Shown here: one piece after another, positions 5,510 through 7,185 of the stretch
How positions within the stretch are numbered: position 1 is the stretch's first letter
How the letters are laid out: each line of letters starts with the position of its first letter
Assembly (NCBI GenBank): GCA_035705495.1
Contig: DASSWB010000076.1
Location: forward strand, 1-7,185
DNA from: DASSWB01 sp035705495
GTDB lineage: Bacteria > Bacteroidota > Bacteroidia > Flavobacteriales > Flavobacteriaceae
Reading direction: 5' to 3'
Length of the DNA stretch: 7,185 nucleotides
Program-made: the position numbers and the translations under genes
Notes under the pieces: generated by a model
Seen by the model: the letters and a program-made list of their open reading frames with translations, nothing else
Databases searched by the model: none
What the model was told of the DNA's origin: nothing

Positions 5510-7185
5510 ATGAAAAAATCAATCATCTGTATTTGTGTTGCAGGAATTCTTTCTTCCTGTGCTACGGAAATAAAAAAAGAAACAACAACTCCATTGAAAT
5601 ATCCCGAAACTAAAAAAGTAGATACCGTTACCACCTATTTTGGGACGGAAGTTAAAGATCCATACAGATGGTTGGAAGATGATCGAAGCAAAGAAACCGA
5701 AGATTGGGTAAAGGCTCAAAACGCTGTTACTTTTAATTATTTGGAGCAGATTCCTTTCAGAAATGAGTTAAAAAACCGACTCACAAAAATTTGGAATTAT
5801 GAAAAAATAGGAGCTCCTTCAAAAGAAGGTGATTATTTTTATTTTTCAAAAAATGACGGACTTCAGGATCAGTATGTCATTTATAGAAGGAAATCAGAAG
5901 ACGCAGAACCTGAAGTTTTTCTGGATCCGAATAAATTCAGTAAAGATGGCACCACTTCTTTGGGCGGAATCAGTTTTTCAGAAAATGGAAAATTTGCCGC
6001 TTATTCCATTTCCGAAGGTGGAAGCGATTGGCGGAAAATTATTGTTCTTGATGCCGAAACAAAAGAAATAATTGAAGATACACTGATCGATGTAAAATTC
6101 AGCGGTATCGCTTGGAAAGGAAATGAAGGTTTTTATTATTCCAGTTATGAAAAACCTGACGGAAGTGAACTTTCGGCAAAAACAGATCAACACCGATTAT
6201 TTTACCATAAACTCGGAACAAATCAGAAAGAAGACAAATTAATTTACGGCGGTACACCGGAGCAAAAGCGCAGATATGTAAGTGGCTATGTCACCGAAGA
6301 CGATAAATATTTGGTGATTTCGGCGCGCAATGCAACTTCTGGCGGACAATTGTTCATTATGGATCTTGAGTCTGAAAATCCTGAGTTGGTCAGCGTGATC
6401 GATAATTTTGACACCGATACTTATGTAATGGATAACAAAGGCTCAAAACTTTATATCGTTACCAATTTAAACGCTCCGAATAAAAAAATTGTCACCGTTG
6501 ATGCTTCCAATCCTACGCCGGAAAATTGGAAAGACCTGATTCCCGAAACTGAAAATGTATTGAGCCCGGCAACAGGAGGCGGCTATATTTTTGCCGAATA
6601 TATGGTCGATGCGGTTTCAAAAGTAAAACAATACGATTATGAAGGAAATCTGGTGAGAGAAGTAGATCTTCCCGGAATTGGATCCGCAGGAGGTTTTGGT
6701 GCTAAAAAGGATGAAAAAGAACTTTACTATTCCTTTACGAATTATGTTACGCCCGGAACGATTTATAAATATGATATAGAAAAAGGCGTTTCGAAGATTT
6801 ACAACAAACCAAATATTGATTTCAATCCCGAAGATTATGAAAGTGAGCAGGTTTTTTACACTTCAAAAGACGGGACCAAGGTTCCAATGATTATCACTTA
6901 CAAGAAAGGAATAGAAATGAACGGGAAAAATCCGACGATTTTATATGGTTACGGCGGATTCAATATCAGTTTAACTCCGTCATTCAGCACTGCGAATGCC
7001 GTTTGGATGGAACAAGGCGGAATTTATGCGGTTCCCAACCTGCGTGGCGGAGGTGAATATGGAAGGGAATGGCACGATGCGGGAACGCAAATGAAAAAGC
7101 AAAATGTTTTTGATGATTTCATTGCCGCTGCGGAATATTTAATCGAAAATAATTATACCTCCAAAGAATACTTAGCGATTCGTGG
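5510..7185 (+). CDS. Prolyl oligopeptidase (S9A) lipoprotein, 3' end cut by window
   Basis: A serine peptidase that cuts short peptides after proline. The frame is open from the ATG at 5510 to the window edge (558 full codons); the family is about 700 aa. Residues 1-17 are a lipoprotein signal: two Lys, a hydrophobic core, and lipobox L-S-S-C with C17 as the lipidated cysteine. No acidic surface-export tract follows C17, so a periplasm-facing lipoprotein is my inference. The peptidase starts with Y-F-G-T-E-V-K-D-P-Y-R-W-L-E-D (43-57), then a beta-propeller region (about 100-450), then the hydrolase domain with Y-G-Y-G-G-F-N-I-S (479-487) and V-P-N-L-R-G-G-G-E-Y-G (508-518). From memory it closely resembles the Elizabethkingia meningoseptica prolyl endopeptidase along its whole visible length. 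The window stops at A-I-R-G, about two residues before the expected nucleophile serine (G-x-S-N-G-G), so the triad cannot be checked. The terminator after mscL and the spacer after asd suggest a separate unit. Confidence 0.95.
   Translation, partial: MKKSIICICVAGILSSCATEIKKETTTPLKYPETKKVDTVTTYFGTEVKDPYRWLEDDRSKETEDWVKAQNAVTFNYLEQIPFRNELKNRLTKIWNYEKIGAPSKEGDYFYFSKNDGLQDQYVIYRRKSEDAEPEVFLDPNKFSKDGTTSLGGISFSENGKFAAYSISEGGSDWRKIIVLDAETKEIIEDTLIDVKFSGIAWKGNEGFYYSSYEKPDGSELSAKTDQHRLFYHKLGTNQKEDKLIYGGTPEQKRRYVSGYVTEDDKYLVISARNATSGGQLFIMDLESENPELVSVIDNFDTDTYVMDNKGSKLYIVTNLNAPNKKIVTVDASNPTPENWKDLIPETENVLSPATGGGYIFAEYMVDAVSKVKQYDYEGNLVREVDLPGIGSAGGFGAKKDEKELYYSFTNYVTPGTIYKYDIEKGVSKIYNKPNIDFNPEDYESEQVFYTSKDGTKVPMIITYKKGIEMNGKNPTILYGYGGFNISLTPSFSTANAVWMEQGGIYAVPNLRGGGEYGREWHDAGTQMKKQNVFDDFIAAAEYLIENNYTSKEYLAIR

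Noticed and set aside
4334..7185. asd and the peptidase as one operon
   Set aside because: A 162-bp gap with a hairpin and a candidate promoter separates them, and their functions are unrelated; read-through cannot be excluded.

Overview
The window looks like core chromosome of a flavobacterium, most likely in or near Weeksellaceae (Chryseobacterium, Kaistella or Elizabethkingia-like). Supporting signs are the low GC, the A-rich leaders without a clear Shine-Dalgarno, TAnnTTTG-like promoter boxes, a thymidine kinase of the type I associate with flavobacteria, and a prolyl oligopeptidase that from memory closely resembles the characterised Elizabethkingia meningoseptica enzyme. The assignment rests on recognising proteins by eye, not on a search.

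Layout. Positions 2-211 (+) hold the Lys/Glu-rich C-terminal tail of an unrecognised protein that begins outside the window. The gap 212-455 separates it from the convergent gene rsmI and is mostly filled by two copies of a ~95-bp element with inverted-repeat ends (226-318 and 354-449). On the minus strand, a 242-aa protein of unknown function (1151-1879) is followed 23 bp later by rsmI (456-1127), probably as one transcript. A ~100-bp divergent promoter region (1880-1980) separates this pair from the plus-strand genes tdk (1981-2616), alr (2619-3725) and mscL (3762-4193). That run ends in a strong intrinsic terminator (4224-4261). asd (4334-5347) follows as its own unit. A 162-bp gap with a weak hairpin and a short direct repeat leads to a prolyl oligopeptidase lipoprotein (5510 to the window edge), cut off just before its expected catalytic serine.

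Function. The genes are housekeeping: rRNA methylation (RsmI), thymidine salvage (Tdk), D-alanine supply (Alr), osmotic safety valve (MscL), the aspartate pathway to lysine/diaminopimelate, threonine and methionine (Asd), and extracytoplasmic peptide degradation. Alr and Asd both feed peptidoglycan synthesis and MscL protects the envelope, so there is a loose cell-envelope theme. I see no phage, transposase, CRISPR, toxin-antitoxin or defence module, and no previously undescribed system. The items most worth a second look are the paired repeat element, the missing zinc-ligand cysteines in Tdk, the altered pore helix of MscL, and the uncharacterised protein beside rsmI.
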